Positions 35,701-43,830 are shown, counted from the first letter of the stretch. The stretch is DNA of 64,000 bases from Flavobacterium seoulense (GCF_000695795.1 NZ_JNCA01000020.1:1-64000); one strand, 5' to 3'. Made by a program: numbers and translations. The notes: generated from the letters alone by a model not told the origin.

Positions 35701-35946
35701 CCAAACATCATAAACGAAAAATTTATGAGATTTTTCCAATCTTTTTTCAATTAATCGAACTAAATTACTTTTACCCGAACCCCATTCTCCATCAATACCT
35801 ATAATTTTAAATTCAGGTTCATTAATTATCTTTTCACTGATAACTAAAGCTGTTTTTTCTTGTGACTTATTTTTAAATAAATCTTCACCTAATGGTTGAT
35901 TTTTAATAAAATTATAATTTTTTATTTCTGTTGAATTTTTATTCAT
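32764..35946 (-). CDS. Membrane KAP-family P-loop NTPase, defence candidate
   Basis: 1060 aa. Walker A IDGEWGSGKSN lies at residues 51-61. Two membrane helices interrupt the NTPase core (SVGFIFSLLSIVYIPTV near 121-137; WKLVLVAFPIFIVIGIYLW near 155-173), and Walker B PIVIVFDNFDRLP lies near 256-268. This inserted transmembrane pair is the hallmark of the KAP group, which includes phage-exclusion proteins such as PifA and Tmn-type defence NTPases. The C-terminal 650 residues are helical and Asn/Asp/Lys rich with no domain I know. It starts 16 bases after hsdS, so it is in the type I R-M operon. Confidence 0.82.
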   Translation of the reverse strand: MNKNSTEIKNYNFIKNQPLGEDLFKNKSQEKTALVISEKIINEPEFKIIGIDGEWGSGKSNLVRLIEKRLEKSHKFFVYDVWGHQEDEQRKSILVELTDFIKSEKGLLKEGNKKTWDNKLKFLLAKSKETTTINQPYLSVGFIFSLLSIVYIPTVNVFKDSIKDFFEIESWFWKLVLVAFPIFIVIGIYLWNTGKYMRKKSGFWKAFKLSAEETFQVYTNKQKEETKIETISEDQPSVRDFQNWMENINNDLDKPIVIVFDNFDRLPKKHIQNIWSSIHIFFAEKEYSNIKVIIPFDREHIQNAFKELNGDDSKFGDDYVNKTFDIVFRVTKPIMSNWKEFFEEQWKKAFVNLDEEELKLVVQVYEFLNRRITPREIISFINEILTIKLLDDNFKERYIAIFVLKKDEILSDPLKAITNLKDIVDGLFHVYSSDSEYAKQLTAIVYHIEVDKALELIYTQELKDSMLKNDVEHFNEICNSDFINAMFYSTMLEIDNFENPILTLASVNEKSNVSNHNIKQTWDLFNSRVLQLDSSITKFQISDWQITLIKNISEDRYLTKLLGSYFNLIDDSNIEQYIDLIDDLILDLKEERVLGRLVKSKISDKNFIKLIEYNGKSYEKYKLVTDYKSLDQYLSKLSTEEILKLKNTEFLPEEYDFKNYKIKLKDSLNTFIDQNNIQSSSDVLVKLKERSKKSGDMKDLLEDSRIYSLYTNNLSSELPIINELIAMRIAKSSGFNSAYVSQFTSILNLNDDTRAEAISEIILKYIGYGDLLLLSKYFNSSSLFKQIILRMFNKSDLGKSANIITLIENYDEIKGGLGMDDNLLLNEFNKWEIDKDKLNVNKVSDLFIIDCLKSSDLRISEDFFKVFNMDFKNLDNENYETVFDDGTDVHFKYFKHLELDNLTQTSLDVFESKLIEKLKSNKIIESQRWIILDIYESNNSKISITNSLKNILDEILVSKIEFKIDTAKKLIPYFIKYDLLKNHNDIFRLVIKNDFLSDSEFVSLLISNSEYLKNIYKNAIQSDKDGFRNLINEKREDNSEFENLAKNFDIRKSKVNSEEK

Positions 35947-35962
35947 GAATTAAGTTTTCTAG

Positions 35963-37111
35963 TTAGTAAGTAATTTTAGTTTCAACTTTTGTCATTTTCG
36001 CTAACAACAATCCCTTCAATTCTTCTAATTTTTGATTTTGAGAATCAATGTTTTTTTTCATTAACAAAATAGGTTTTACTGTGTTTTCGAATTTATTTAA
36101 ATCAAACTTTGGTAATAATATTTTTATTTGTTTTAAGTCTGTTTGAGTTAATAATGCTTGAACTCCACCTTTATTTAATTCATCATAATTAAGTTCTTTT
36201 AGAATGAAATATGAATAGCATAAATATTTTGGAATAAATACCAAGGTGTTATCTGTAGGCCAAGATTTATTATATTCAATGAAAACTTTACCATGTGTTC
36301 CAACTCTTCCAATGATAATTATAGTTTTATCAAATAAGAATTCATCTGTATACCCTGTAATTCCACCAGCACCATAAATTGGGTACTTATTTCCCATTTC
36401 CCATTTTAAGCTTTTTCCACTAGTTACATCAGTTACTTTTTGAAATTCTTCGATATTCCACCCCTCAGGAATTTCTTTCTCCAATTCTTCACACCAAACC
36501 ATTTCTCCTCCATTACTCTTATAAGGCTTTCCATTATCATGAGGAAACTCAAAATCCACAAACCATTGTTTGTAAATAGCCTGAGCGGTTTCTTCCAGTT
36601 TAGTAATGAGTTGGTTGTTTATGGCAATACGGTTTTGAATGATATCGTATTCTCTAACAATTTCTTGCTGTTTTTCAAAGGAAGGAATTGGTAGTTCCGT
36701 ATCACACATTTCGACCCAATCAAAAATTTCCCTGGCACTACCATGTGATTTAAAACGAGCATACCGATCAAATTCAGGTCTTCGAAACCACATCATTAAA
36801 TATTCAGGCAATAACTTTTTCTTATCAATTACTTCAAAAACAGTATAAGCTTGTGAAACCATTGCGTTTTCATATTCTTCTAATAATGCAATTGAAATTT
36901 TATCTCCATTACGAGAAGTTACAGGGCCATAAGCAAATTGATTTTTGGAAATCAATTTATACGTTGACATATCTGTTCCAATGATATTAGCAATAGAAGG
37001 CATTAAAACCTTTTTGATACTTACACCCAATAAAGGAATGTCAACTAAGTTTTTGTTTCTATTATTAACGGGTTGTATATAATCGCCTAGCTTTTTATAA
37101 TTCGATGGCAT
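35963..37111 (-). CDS. hsdS: Type I restriction enzyme specificity subunit
   Basis: 382 aa. The first target-recognition domain (YKKLGDYIQPVNNRN to EMCDTELPIPSFEKQ, residues 1-155) is followed by a conserved helix pair (EIVREYDIIQNRIAINNQLITKLEE). The second domain (EKEIPEGWNIEEFQKVTDVTSG, about 215-345) ends in a C-terminal helix (NQKLEELKGLLLAKM). Both half-sites of the bipartite DNA target are thus provided. It overlaps hsdM by 17 bases. The target sequence cannot be predicted by eye. Confidence 0.94.
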   Translation of the reverse strand: MPSNYKKLGDYIQPVNNRNKNLVDIPLLGVSIKKVLMPSIANIIGTDMSTYKLISKNQFAYGPVTSRNGDKISIALLEEYENAMVSQAYTVFEVIDKKKLLPEYLMMWFRRPEFDRYARFKSHGSAREIFDWVEMCDTELPIPSFEKQQEIVREYDIIQNRIAINNQLITKLEETAQAIYKQWFVDFEFPHDNGKPYKSNGGEMVWCEELEKEIPEGWNIEEFQKVTDVTSGKSLKWEMGNKYPIYGAGGITGYTDEFLFDKTIIIIGRVGTHGKVFIEYNKSWPTDNTLVFIPKYLCYSYFILKELNYDELNKGGVQALLTQTDLKQIKILLPKFDLNKFENTVKPILLMKKNIDSQNQKLEELKGLLLAKMTKVETKITY

Positions 37112-38669
37112 AACCTAATTCTTTAAATACGGTTAATAAATCGGTTTTCGATTGTGCTTCGGCTTTTAATAACTCTGAAAACTCAGTTTGTAGCGCCCTC
37201 ATTTTATCTTCAAAATCAATATTCTCATCACGGTTGACAAAAGTGATGTATTTACTAGGTACTAAAGAGAAGTCTTTAGCTTCAATTTCTTCTAAAGTGG
37301 CAGCATAACAAAATTCAGGTACATTTTCATACGCTGACAAATCGGTTTGCCAATTGTGATACGATTCTGTAATTTCGATAATATTATCTGGTGAAAATTG
37401 GGTATATTTTTTCTCAAAAGGAATTCCTTTTTCACGCAAGTCTAAAAATAAAATTTCATTCTCTCTATTGCGGTAATTTCTTGTAGCATCAGGCAATTGT
37501 ACGGTTCTGGCTTTTTTATTTTTGTTCAAAATCCAAAGCGTTACACTAATATCAGTAGTATAAAACATAGAACGTGGTAAAATAACAATCGCTTCTACAA
37601 TATCATTTTCTATTAGTTTTCTACGAATTTTATATTCTTCGCCACCTCCTGAAAGTGCGCCATTGGCCAAGATAAAACCTGCTACACCGTTGTCGGAGAG
37701 TTTGGCAACCATGTTCAAAATCCAACCGTAATTGGCATTGCTTGTTGGTGGTATATCGTAACCTTTCCAGCGAGGGTCATCTACTAGTTCATCACTAGCA
37801 CGCCAATCTTTTTGGTTAAAAGGTGGGTTTGCCATGATGTAATCGGCTTTTAAATCGGGATGTTGGTCACGCCCAAAAGTATCGGCAGGAACATCACCTA
37901 AATTGGCAGCAATACCACGAATGGCAAGGTTCATTTTGGCTAGTTTATAAGTTGTAGCTGTATATTCTTGTCCGTAAATGGAAATCTCTTTTTTGTTTCC
38001 GTGGTGGTTTTCTATAAACTTGATCGATTGTACAAACATACCACCAGAACCACAAGCAGGATCATAGATAACTCCTTTGTAAGGCTCGATCATTTCGGCA
38101 ATTAGATTAACGATACTTTTTGGGGTGTAGAATTCACCTTTCCCTTTTCCTTCTGCCAAGGCAAACTTGCTTAGGAAATATTCATAGACACGCCCAACAA
38201 TGTCTTGCTGCTTGTCTTTTATCGTGTCAATGTTATTGATGGTATCCAATAAAGCAGCCAGTTTACTCACGTCCATATTCAGTCGAGAGAAGTAATTATC
38301 AGGCAAAGCGCCTTTTAGGGCAGGATTGTTTTTCTCAACCGTATGTAATGCGGTATCTATTTTTAAGGCAATATCATTTTGTTTGGAATTGGCAATAATA
38401 AACGACCAACGAGATTCTTCAGGTAAATAAAAAATATTGGATTGGTTGTAAAACTCCTTCATTTCGATGAAGGCTTGTTTGCCATCAGCAATCAATTCTT
38501 TTCTTCTTTCTTCAAACTTGTCACTGGCAAATTTTAGGAATATTAACCCTAAAACGACGTGTTTGTATTCGGATGATTCTACGGTTCCTCTTAGTTTATT
38601 GGCAGAGTCCCAAAGGGTTTCTTCAATGCTTTTTTCTTTTTTTAGTTTTGTACTAATCTGTTTCGCCAT
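37095..38669 (-). CDS. hsdM: Type I restriction-modification DNA methyltransferase subunit
   Basis: 524 aa. An N-terminal helical domain (LWDSANKLRGTVESSEYK) precedes the methylase core, with the SAM-binding motif VIYDPACGSGGMFVQS near residue 202 and the N6-adenine catalytic motif MANPPFNQKDW near 279. Protein methylates adenine in the sequence chosen by HsdS, protecting the host. It is the first gene of the leftward operon hsdM-hsdS-KAP NTPase, and the only expected promoter lies in 38670-38805. Confidence 0.96.
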   Translation of the reverse strand: MAKQISTKLKKEKSIEETLWDSANKLRGTVESSEYKHVVLGLIFLKFASDKFEERRKELIADGKQAFIEMKEFYNQSNIFYLPEESRWSFIIANSKQNDIALKIDTALHTVEKNNPALKGALPDNYFSRLNMDVSKLAALLDTINNIDTIKDKQQDIVGRVYEYFLSKFALAEGKGKGEFYTPKSIVNLIAEMIEPYKGVIYDPACGSGGMFVQSIKFIENHHGNKKEISIYGQEYTATTYKLAKMNLAIRGIAANLGDVPADTFGRDQHPDLKADYIMANPPFNQKDWRASDELVDDPRWKGYDIPPTSNANYGWILNMVAKLSDNGVAGFILANGALSGGGEEYKIRRKLIENDIVEAIVILPRSMFYTTDISVTLWILNKNKKARTVQLPDATRNYRNRENEILFLDLREKGIPFEKKYTQFSPDNIIEITESYHNWQTDLSAYENVPEFCYAATLEEIEAKDFSLVPSKYITFVNRDENIDFEDKMRALQTEFSELLKAEAQSKTDLLTVFKELGYAIEL

Positions 38670-38805
38670 TATATAAGATGCTATTTCTGAAAAATTATTT
38701 GCACGCTAATATATTGAAAATATTTTCATACATATAATGAAAAAAATTAAAAGTCATTTTTTTATTAAGAAAGTAGAAACACCTACAAACGATTAGCAAA
38801 TTGTG

Positions 38806-40023
38806 CTAATATGATCTAATTTTCTTTATAATTTTCTCTAGTGACTCAATGGCTATTTCCTTGTCCTTATCCTCAGCATTATAGGATTTACTTCGAACGG
38901 AATGATAGGAAAGATCAATTTTATTTGGTGTAGAAAGATGAGGAACTATCATTTTAAAAATGGCGCTCATAGATTTTGCATTCAAGATTCTTGATTCATC
39001 GCAAGCTCTTAAAATCAAACCAATTTGATCGGCTGATAAAAGGCATGTAATCTTATTTTCTTTGTTATTGTCCTTTGGAGTATCTAAACTTTTTTCTGAA
39101 ATTTCTAAAGGAATTACCGGCTGCACAATCTTTTTTTCGAGATAAGTTATTTCCTGAACAAACCAATCACTGATCACTGTTTTTAGATTTTCATTTTTGG
39201 GATTAAAACAGTTCTTTTCATTGGAATAAATTTGATTAAATTCTTTACAGAGAAACAATAATTTCTTTAATCTTTCACCGTCATTACTAAGTAAATCTAT
39301 TTTTTCAATTATTGAATTCTTAAAATAATTAATGTACTTAATACTATTAAAATTCATGTAGATGAGTAATTCATCCAGAGCTGAAAAAGCACTAACTCTT
39401 TTGGGTGTTTCACCAAAGATTTCTAATTCATTAATCAGTTCTTTTCGATACAAAATCTCTTTATAAGTTATAGATGAATTGTCATTTGAATAAATAAACG
39501 CATAAAGAACAATCAAAACTACATCAGTTATATTTTTATTTTCAACCGCTTTTACAAGATTGAGTTTCATCTTATCTAACTTTTGTTTCAGCTCTTTTTT
39601 AAGAATCATGATGTACGTTACTGGCACTCGTTCATCAACACCCAGATAATTTATATAGCGGTTTTCTATAAAAGATAGTAGTTCCTCTAAACTACTTACT
39701 AAAGTGCACATTAATTCTGACAACTCTTGTCTCTTATTTATAGCTTCTTTTTGATATTCCACAACATGATCTAAAAGAATTATCAATGCAGAATGATATT
39801 TCTTCACTTGGAGCCGAATCTCAGTTTCTTTAAGCAAAAGAAAAAAATGCTTGTTTAATTGAATTTGGATATTGGATGTTTCGTTTAAAACTTTTTCTGA
39901 AATAATCAATAATTCTTCAGATGTGAGGGAATAAACAAAATCTTTTCTCGGGTTTAGAGTTGTTAGAATTAAAGAATCTAACCATTCTAAAAAATAGGTT
40001 TGGGGCATCGTCATTGTCATCAC
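38806..40023 (-). CDS. Uncharacterised element protein, possible regulator
   Basis: 405 aa, largely helical, no signal peptide. The last 90 residues (LSADQIGLILRACDESRIL, FKMIVPHLSTPNKIDLSYHSVRSKSY, EIAIESLEKIIKKI) are a conserved C-terminal block I have seen in Bacteroidetes ICE proteins of unknown role. The N-terminus has three near ATGs (MMTMTM), so the start may be 40023, 40020 or 40014. It lies 137 bases ahead of hsdM and divergent from the histone-like gene. RteC-type control is one guess, unsupported. Confidence 0.6.
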   Translation of the reverse strand: MMTMTMPQTYFLEWLDSLILTTLNPRKDFVYSLTSEELLIISEKVLNETSNIQIQLNKHFFLLLKETEIRLQVKKYHSALIILLDHVVEYQKEAINKRQELSELMCTLVSSLEELLSFIENRYINYLGVDERVPVTYIMILKKELKQKLDKMKLNLVKAVENKNITDVVLIVLYAFIYSNDNSSITYKEILYRKELINELEIFGETPKRVSAFSALDELLIYMNFNSIKYINYFKNSIIEKIDLLSNDGERLKKLLFLCKEFNQIYSNEKNCFNPKNENLKTVISDWFVQEITYLEKKIVQPVIPLEISEKSLDTPKDNNKENKITCLLSADQIGLILRACDESRILNAKSMSAIFKMIVPHLSTPNKIDLSYHSVRSKSYNAEDKDKEIAIESLEKIIKKIRSY

Positions 40024-40323
40024 TTCTTGTTACTATTTGATTTAAAAATACAAATAAGCAACTCTAATACATTCACACAATAATCCGAACCAAAGTAGAT
40101 TTGGCATGTATTATAAATTGCTAAATTGAAGTAATGTTAAATCACGATATTTCAGTTTGGTAAAATATAATTACTCCTTATTTATAGTAAATATAAATAA
40201 CTTTAGTCTTATTTCTTTACGGTTTTCCGTAATTATATCAAAAAAATGAGATTTTATTGGCAATATATTGCTTCCAAAGTATCAAACTATTTACTTTTAC
40301 AGTATCTAATTAAAAAAATTATC

Positions 40324-40500
40324 ATGAAAGATTTATTCGAAAAAATCAAAACTGAATTTGAAACATTCAACACAGAGTCTGAATTACACATCGAAAAAGG
40401 TAATAAAGCTGCTGGAACCAGAGCACGCAAATCTTCTTTGGAGTTAGAAAAACTTTTAAAAGAGTTTAGAAAAGTTTCTGTAGAGGAATCAAAAAAATAA
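40324..40500 (+). CDS. Histone H1-like small basic protein (Hc1 family)
   Basis: 58 aa from the ATG at 40324. A longer frame from 40246 adds 26 hydrophobic residues with no family counterpart, so I prefer 40324. MKDLFEKIKTEFETFNTE, then IEKGNKAAGTRARKSSLELEKLLKEFRKVS, is the histone H1-like pattern of Bacteroidetes, a small lysine-rich nucleoid protein. Carrying one on a mobile element suggests a role in coating or silencing element DNA (inference). The 300-base upstream gap includes a TTACGG/CCGTAA hairpin at 40217-40232 and otherwise nothing clear. Confidence 0.82.
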   Translation: MKDLFEKIKTEFETFNTESELHIEKGNKAAGTRARKSSLELEKLLKEFRKVSVEESKK

Positions 40501-40553
40501 TTGCTTTGAGATACAGAGGCTCTTTATAAAAAATTTAAAGAGCTTCTATCCTC

Positions 40554-41204
40554 TCATTTACCATCTATTCCATTTACAAAATCTACGATATCCAGTTTTA
40601 CAAACTCCCAATGATTGCCTCTTAAACAATCAGGTTCAAAGTCATCATTAGCTTCTTTAAAGTCTGTAAATTTAGTTATTAAAGTTTCTTTATCATGTGT
40701 ATAAGGAAATCGTTTTTCATGAAGTGCAAACATATCTTTGATAGTGTAATCTTCCCTCAATTCATGAATATCCCAAAAATCCTTTTTTCTACCCGTTCTT
40801 AAAATCACATCCAACTTCATAGCTATTATTTCTTCAATACTAGCTAAACGGATTCCATCTACTTCAATTACTTCATCGATAAAAGGATCCGTGTAATATA
40901 AATCCAGTTTAACAGCATCATCCTGACTATTTCCAATAAAATAAGACTTACCAAAACTAATCAACTTAAAATCATTAGTATCAACATAAAGGTAATGTTC
41001 TCGTAAAAAAGATTCGATAATATCAAAGTTAATGGTATTATAATCAGCATCTGTAAACAAATCGATATCAACAGACATTCTATGCCCTCTATGTAAGCTC
41101 AATGCTGTTCCGCCCACTAACCTGAAATCAGCAAAGACATCAGAAGACATTAAGTGAATTAGAATTTCACGGAGTAAAGGTGTGACTGTATTATAATAAA
41201 GCAT
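40554..41204 (-). CDS. Second AbiEii-family nucleotidyltransferase
   Basis: 216 aa, shorter than the AbiEii at 30736. FRLVGGTALSLHRGHRMSVDIDLF (about 24-47) carries the GG-T-S loop and the catalytic DxD pair. VDGIRLASIEEIIAMKLDVILRTGRKKDFWDIHEL is typical of the family. It follows the HTH protein gene by 2 bases. The partner is an HTH protein, not an AbiEi type, so the pair is a variant toxin-antitoxin or defence module. Confidence 0.88.
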   Translation of the reverse strand: MLYYNTVTPLLREILIHLMSSDVFADFRLVGGTALSLHRGHRMSVDIDLFTDADYNTINFDIIESFLREHYLYVDTNDFKLISFGKSYFIGNSQDDAVKLDLYYTDPFIDEVIEVDGIRLASIEEIIAMKLDVILRTGRKKDFWDIHELREDYTIKDMFALHEKRFPYTHDKETLITKFTDFKEANDDFEPDCLRGNHWEFVKLDIVDFVNGIDGK

Positions 41205-41206
41205 CT

Positions 41207-41671
41207 TTATTGGGTAGTGAATTTATTTAATATTGCATCAACCGTTTGAGCACCATAAAAACGGATTATTTCTTTTTTCTCCATCTCGTTACCTCGTTCA
41301 AAAACTCTTTTAATAATGGCTTTTTTCTGTTTCTCCCAGTCAATGGTATTTACTTTAGTATCCCAAAATAATACAGATCTCAACTGAGGTAAATCAGTAC
41401 GAAGTTTATTCTGCTTCTTTTTCTCTTGTTCTATATCATAATAAACTTGGAGAATCATGAAATAGCCTTCTTCTAGACCAAGTGCTTCCTCAATTTTCAA
41501 GGCTAGTGAGGTATTCATTCCTCTCTTACCTTTTGTAATAGCAGTTAGTGTTTGTGGATACTCTTGTAAAGAAAGCGCAAATACACCTTTACGTAAATGA
41601 CGTTTTTCCAATTCTCGCTCCAGTACAAAGCCAGGATGTATCCCTTTCAATATTTGCAAATTAGATTTCAT
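41207..41671 (-). CDS. HTH antitoxin-like protein with a DUF6922-like tail
   Basis: 154 aa. Residues 1-75 (GIHPGFVLERELEKRHLRKGVFALSLQEYPQTLTAITKGKRGMN) form an XRE/HigA-type HTH. Residues 95-150 (LRSVLFWDTKVNTIDWEKQKKAIIKRVFERGNEMEKKEIIRFYG) resemble DUF6922, found beside AbiEii-like nucleotidyltransferases. The combination in one chain makes it the likely antitoxin and repressor of the toxin gene that starts 2 bases after it. Confidence 0.75.
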   Translation of the reverse strand: MKSNLQILKGIHPGFVLERELEKRHLRKGVFALSLQEYPQTLTAITKGKRGMNTSLALKIEEALGLEEGYFMILQVYYDIEQEKKKQNKLRTDLPQLRSVLFWDTKVNTIDWEKQKKAIIKRVFERGNEMEKKEIIRFYGAQTVDAILNKFTTQ

Positions 41672-41808
41672 ACAACAAAAATAAACAAATTTGTTTACTC
41701 AATACTGTTAAGTTGTGTTAAATCTATTTTAGCTTAGTAAATTAAAAGAGTTACTATGAATCAGGGAAATAAAAGGAATACTCGTTTCATAGTACTCCTT
41801 TTAATGAC

Positions 41809-42099
41809 CTACTTCTCTTTTCCTAAAGCTTTAAGCTTTTCACTTAATTCAATAAGACCTGCTTTTTGCAAATATTCTTCAGAAAGATTCTTTAATTCCT
41901 GTAAACTTTCTTCGGGAACATTACCTAACAAAATAGGCGATGTATCATCACCTTGGACTGACAATCCGCGTTCAATCACTTGGTTTAATAATAGTACATT
42001 TTTTCGTGAGATTCGTAAATCAATTTTCACTACCTCATTCATTCCAGGGATACTCAAAATAGTATCATACACCTTGGCTACATCATTTGTTGTAAACAT
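41809..42099 (-). CDS. Small conserved ICE protein of unknown function
   Basis: 96 aa, no signal peptide. MFTTNDVAKVYDTILSIPGMNEVVKIDLRISRKNVLLLNQVIERGL is a sequence I associate with Bacteroidetes elements, where it often lies near the mobilisation genes. The C-terminal third is an acidic helix ending EKLKALGKEK. It is divergent from the Toprim gene and alone in its transcript. Confidence 0.65.
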   Translation of the reverse strand: MFTTNDVAKVYDTILSIPGMNEVVKIDLRISRKNVLLLNQVIERGLSVQGDDTSPILLGNVPEESLQELKNLSEEYLQKAGLIELSEKLKALGKEK

Positions 42100-42246
42100 A
42101 ATTCACACGTTTAAATTAATACTCTTGTTCTTTACAAAAATAAAAAGGCTACTTGACTTCATCCTAATCAAAATATGATGAGGATTGGTCACGGTGCAAT
42201 GCTTCTTTAATTTAGTATCAGAAAACTGAATTATGAATCGGATAAA

Positions 42247-43161
42247 ATGTATGTTATGAATTTCAGCAGCAATAAAATCACACTAAACCAGGCTAAAGAA
42301 ATAGATCTGGTAATTTACTTATCTAATCTGGGGTTTGAGCCTTCTAAAATTAGGAATAATGATTACTGGTATTTATCTCCATTACGGAATGAAAAAGAAG
42401 CCTCTTTTAAAATCAATCGAAGATTAAATCGCTGGTATGATCACGGTTTGGGAAAAGGTGGAAATCTCATTGATTTTGGAATATTATATTTCAACTGCAC
42501 CATTAGTGAATTACTAAAAAATTTAAGTGGTAATTTTTCTTTTCAACAGCCGAAAATTCAATACCAAGAATACACAATTGTACAGGAACAAAAAATTAAA
42601 ATTCTTACCGAAACTGCACTCACCTCACCTAGCCTTTTGCATTACCTAGAATACCGCAGCATTCCAATTGAAATAGCTCAAAAATATTGTGTAGAAATTC
42701 GATACACGCTTAATGAAAAAAACTACTTTGGAATTGGCTTTAAAAATGATTTGGGAGGCTTTGAAATTCGTACTCCCTATTTCAAAACAAGTAGTTCACC
42801 TAAAGGAATTACCACCATTTCAAATTGTAATAATGAGGTGATAGTATTTGAGGGTTTCATGGACTTTCTTTCCTTCAGAGCCATGACCAAAAACCTTCCT
42901 GAAAGCAGTCAGGATTTTGTCATTCTAAACTCCATTTCTTTTTTCGAAAGAGCACGTCCTTTTATGGAAAATTATGATTCAATCCGACTTTATTTCGATC
43001 GGGATGAAACAGGTTTAAATTATACAAGCCGTGCACTTTCTCTGAGTACTAAATATTGCGATAAAAGTCAGCTTTATCAAAACTATAAAGACCTGAATGA
43101 TTGGGCTATGAGTTTTGGAAAAGCAGAGAAAAGTCATTTAGACCAAAAACAGAAACACTAA
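42247..43161 (+). CDS. Primase-like protein with CHC2-type and Toprim domains
   Basis: 304 aa, or 301 from ATG 42256 (MNFSSNKITL), which fits the family equally well. Residues 10-100 (DLVIYLSNLGFEP, YWYLSPLRNEKEASFKINRRLNRWYDHGLGKGGNLIDF) follow the CHC2 zinc-finger layout but lack its zinc ligands, while residues 195-290 hold a Toprim domain (VIVFEGFMDFLSF, then DRDETG). Such proteins (TraP-like) prime the transferred strand in the recipient. It lies ahead of the oriT candidate and the mob genes. Confidence 0.82.
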   Translation: MYVMNFSSNKITLNQAKEIDLVIYLSNLGFEPSKIRNNDYWYLSPLRNEKEASFKINRRLNRWYDHGLGKGGNLIDFGILYFNCTISELLKNLSGNFSFQQPKIQYQEYTIVQEQKIKILTETALTSPSLLHYLEYRSIPIEIAQKYCVEIRYTLNEKNYFGIGFKNDLGGFEIRTPYFKTSSSPKGITTISNCNNEVIVFEGFMDFLSFRAMTKNLPESSQDFVILNSISFFERARPFMENYDSIRLYFDRDETGLNYTSRALSLSTKYCDKSQLYQNYKDLNDWAMSFGKAEKSHLDQKQKH

Positions 43162-43249
43162 ATCATTTCTTCTAACTACAAATCATTAGTTTATAGATTC
43201 TAAAAAATTAAAACTTTTAAAAGCTGTGAATCATTAAAATCAGCTCAAA

Positions 43250-43332
43250 GATTGCCACGTTCCTGCAATCGGCCAGATGTCCGTTTGTTAAACAATCGAT
43301 CTGGCTGCTCTATACTCGGAACTCGTGAGCAG
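43250..43332 (+). other. oriT candidate upstream of the mobilisation genes
   Basis: Three inverted repeats crowd 83 bases: GATTGC/GCAATC (43250-43270), GCCAGAT/ATCTGGC (43272-43305) with an inner GTTT-GTT-AAAC hairpin, and CTGCTC/GAGCAG (43305-43332). The stretch is clearly richer in G and C than its surroundings, lies in a 273-base gap, and is about 100 bases before the MobC-like and relaxase genes. That is where Bacteroidetes elements have oriT. The nick site is not identified. Confidence 0.55.
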
Positions 43333-43434
43333 TGATGCTGAAAGCTTTTAAATAGATTAATAAGACATTAAACAAAAAGACAGTTTTAAGGAATATCAAA
43401 AAGATAAAATTTGAATTAATGAGTAAAATGATAG

Positions 43435-43830
43435 ATGATGGAAAAAGAAAATTCAAACAGAACACGTATAATCGGACTAAGATTTACACCTAAGGAATTT
43501 CTAAAAATTGAACGCAAATGGAAAGCCAGTACCTGTAGAAAACTGAGTGATTACATTCGTAAACATTTATTTAATAAACCTATTACAACGAACTATCGGA
43601 ACCAGTCTCTTGATGAATTTATGGCAGAAATAATACGGTTGAGAACAGAGTTAAATGGTATTGGAAATAACTTCAACCAAGCAGTCAAAAAATTGCATAC
43701 GCTTCAACAGATTTCTGAATTTAAAGACTGGATCATAAGTTCTGAACTGGAGAAAAAGATTCTTCTGAATAAAGTGGAAGAAATTAAAAAAAACATTCAA
43801 AAAATGGCAGAAAAATGGTTGCAATCATAA
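43435..43830 (+). CDS. Relaxosome accessory protein, MobC/MobA-like
   Basis: 131 aa. IGLRFTPKEFLKIERKWKASTCRKLSDYIRKHLFNKPI is the ribbon-helix-helix-like DNA-binding start of MobC/MobA accessory proteins. LDEFMAEIIRLRTELNGIGNNFNQAVKKLHTL is the conserved helical block of the family. It binds oriT and helps the relaxase to open the DNA. The frame overlaps the relaxase gene by 16 bases, so translation is coupled. Confidence 0.87.
   Translation: MMEKENSNRTRIIGLRFTPKEFLKIERKWKASTCRKLSDYIRKHLFNKPITTNYRNQSLDEFMAEIIRLRTELNGIGNNFNQAVKKLHTLQQISEFKDWIISSELEKKILLNKVEEIKKNIQKMAEKWLQS

Noticed and set aside
40246..40323. 26-residue hydrophobic N-terminal extension of the histone-like protein
   Set aside because: Family members begin at the MKDLFEKI segment; the extension has no counterpart and contains an internal better start.
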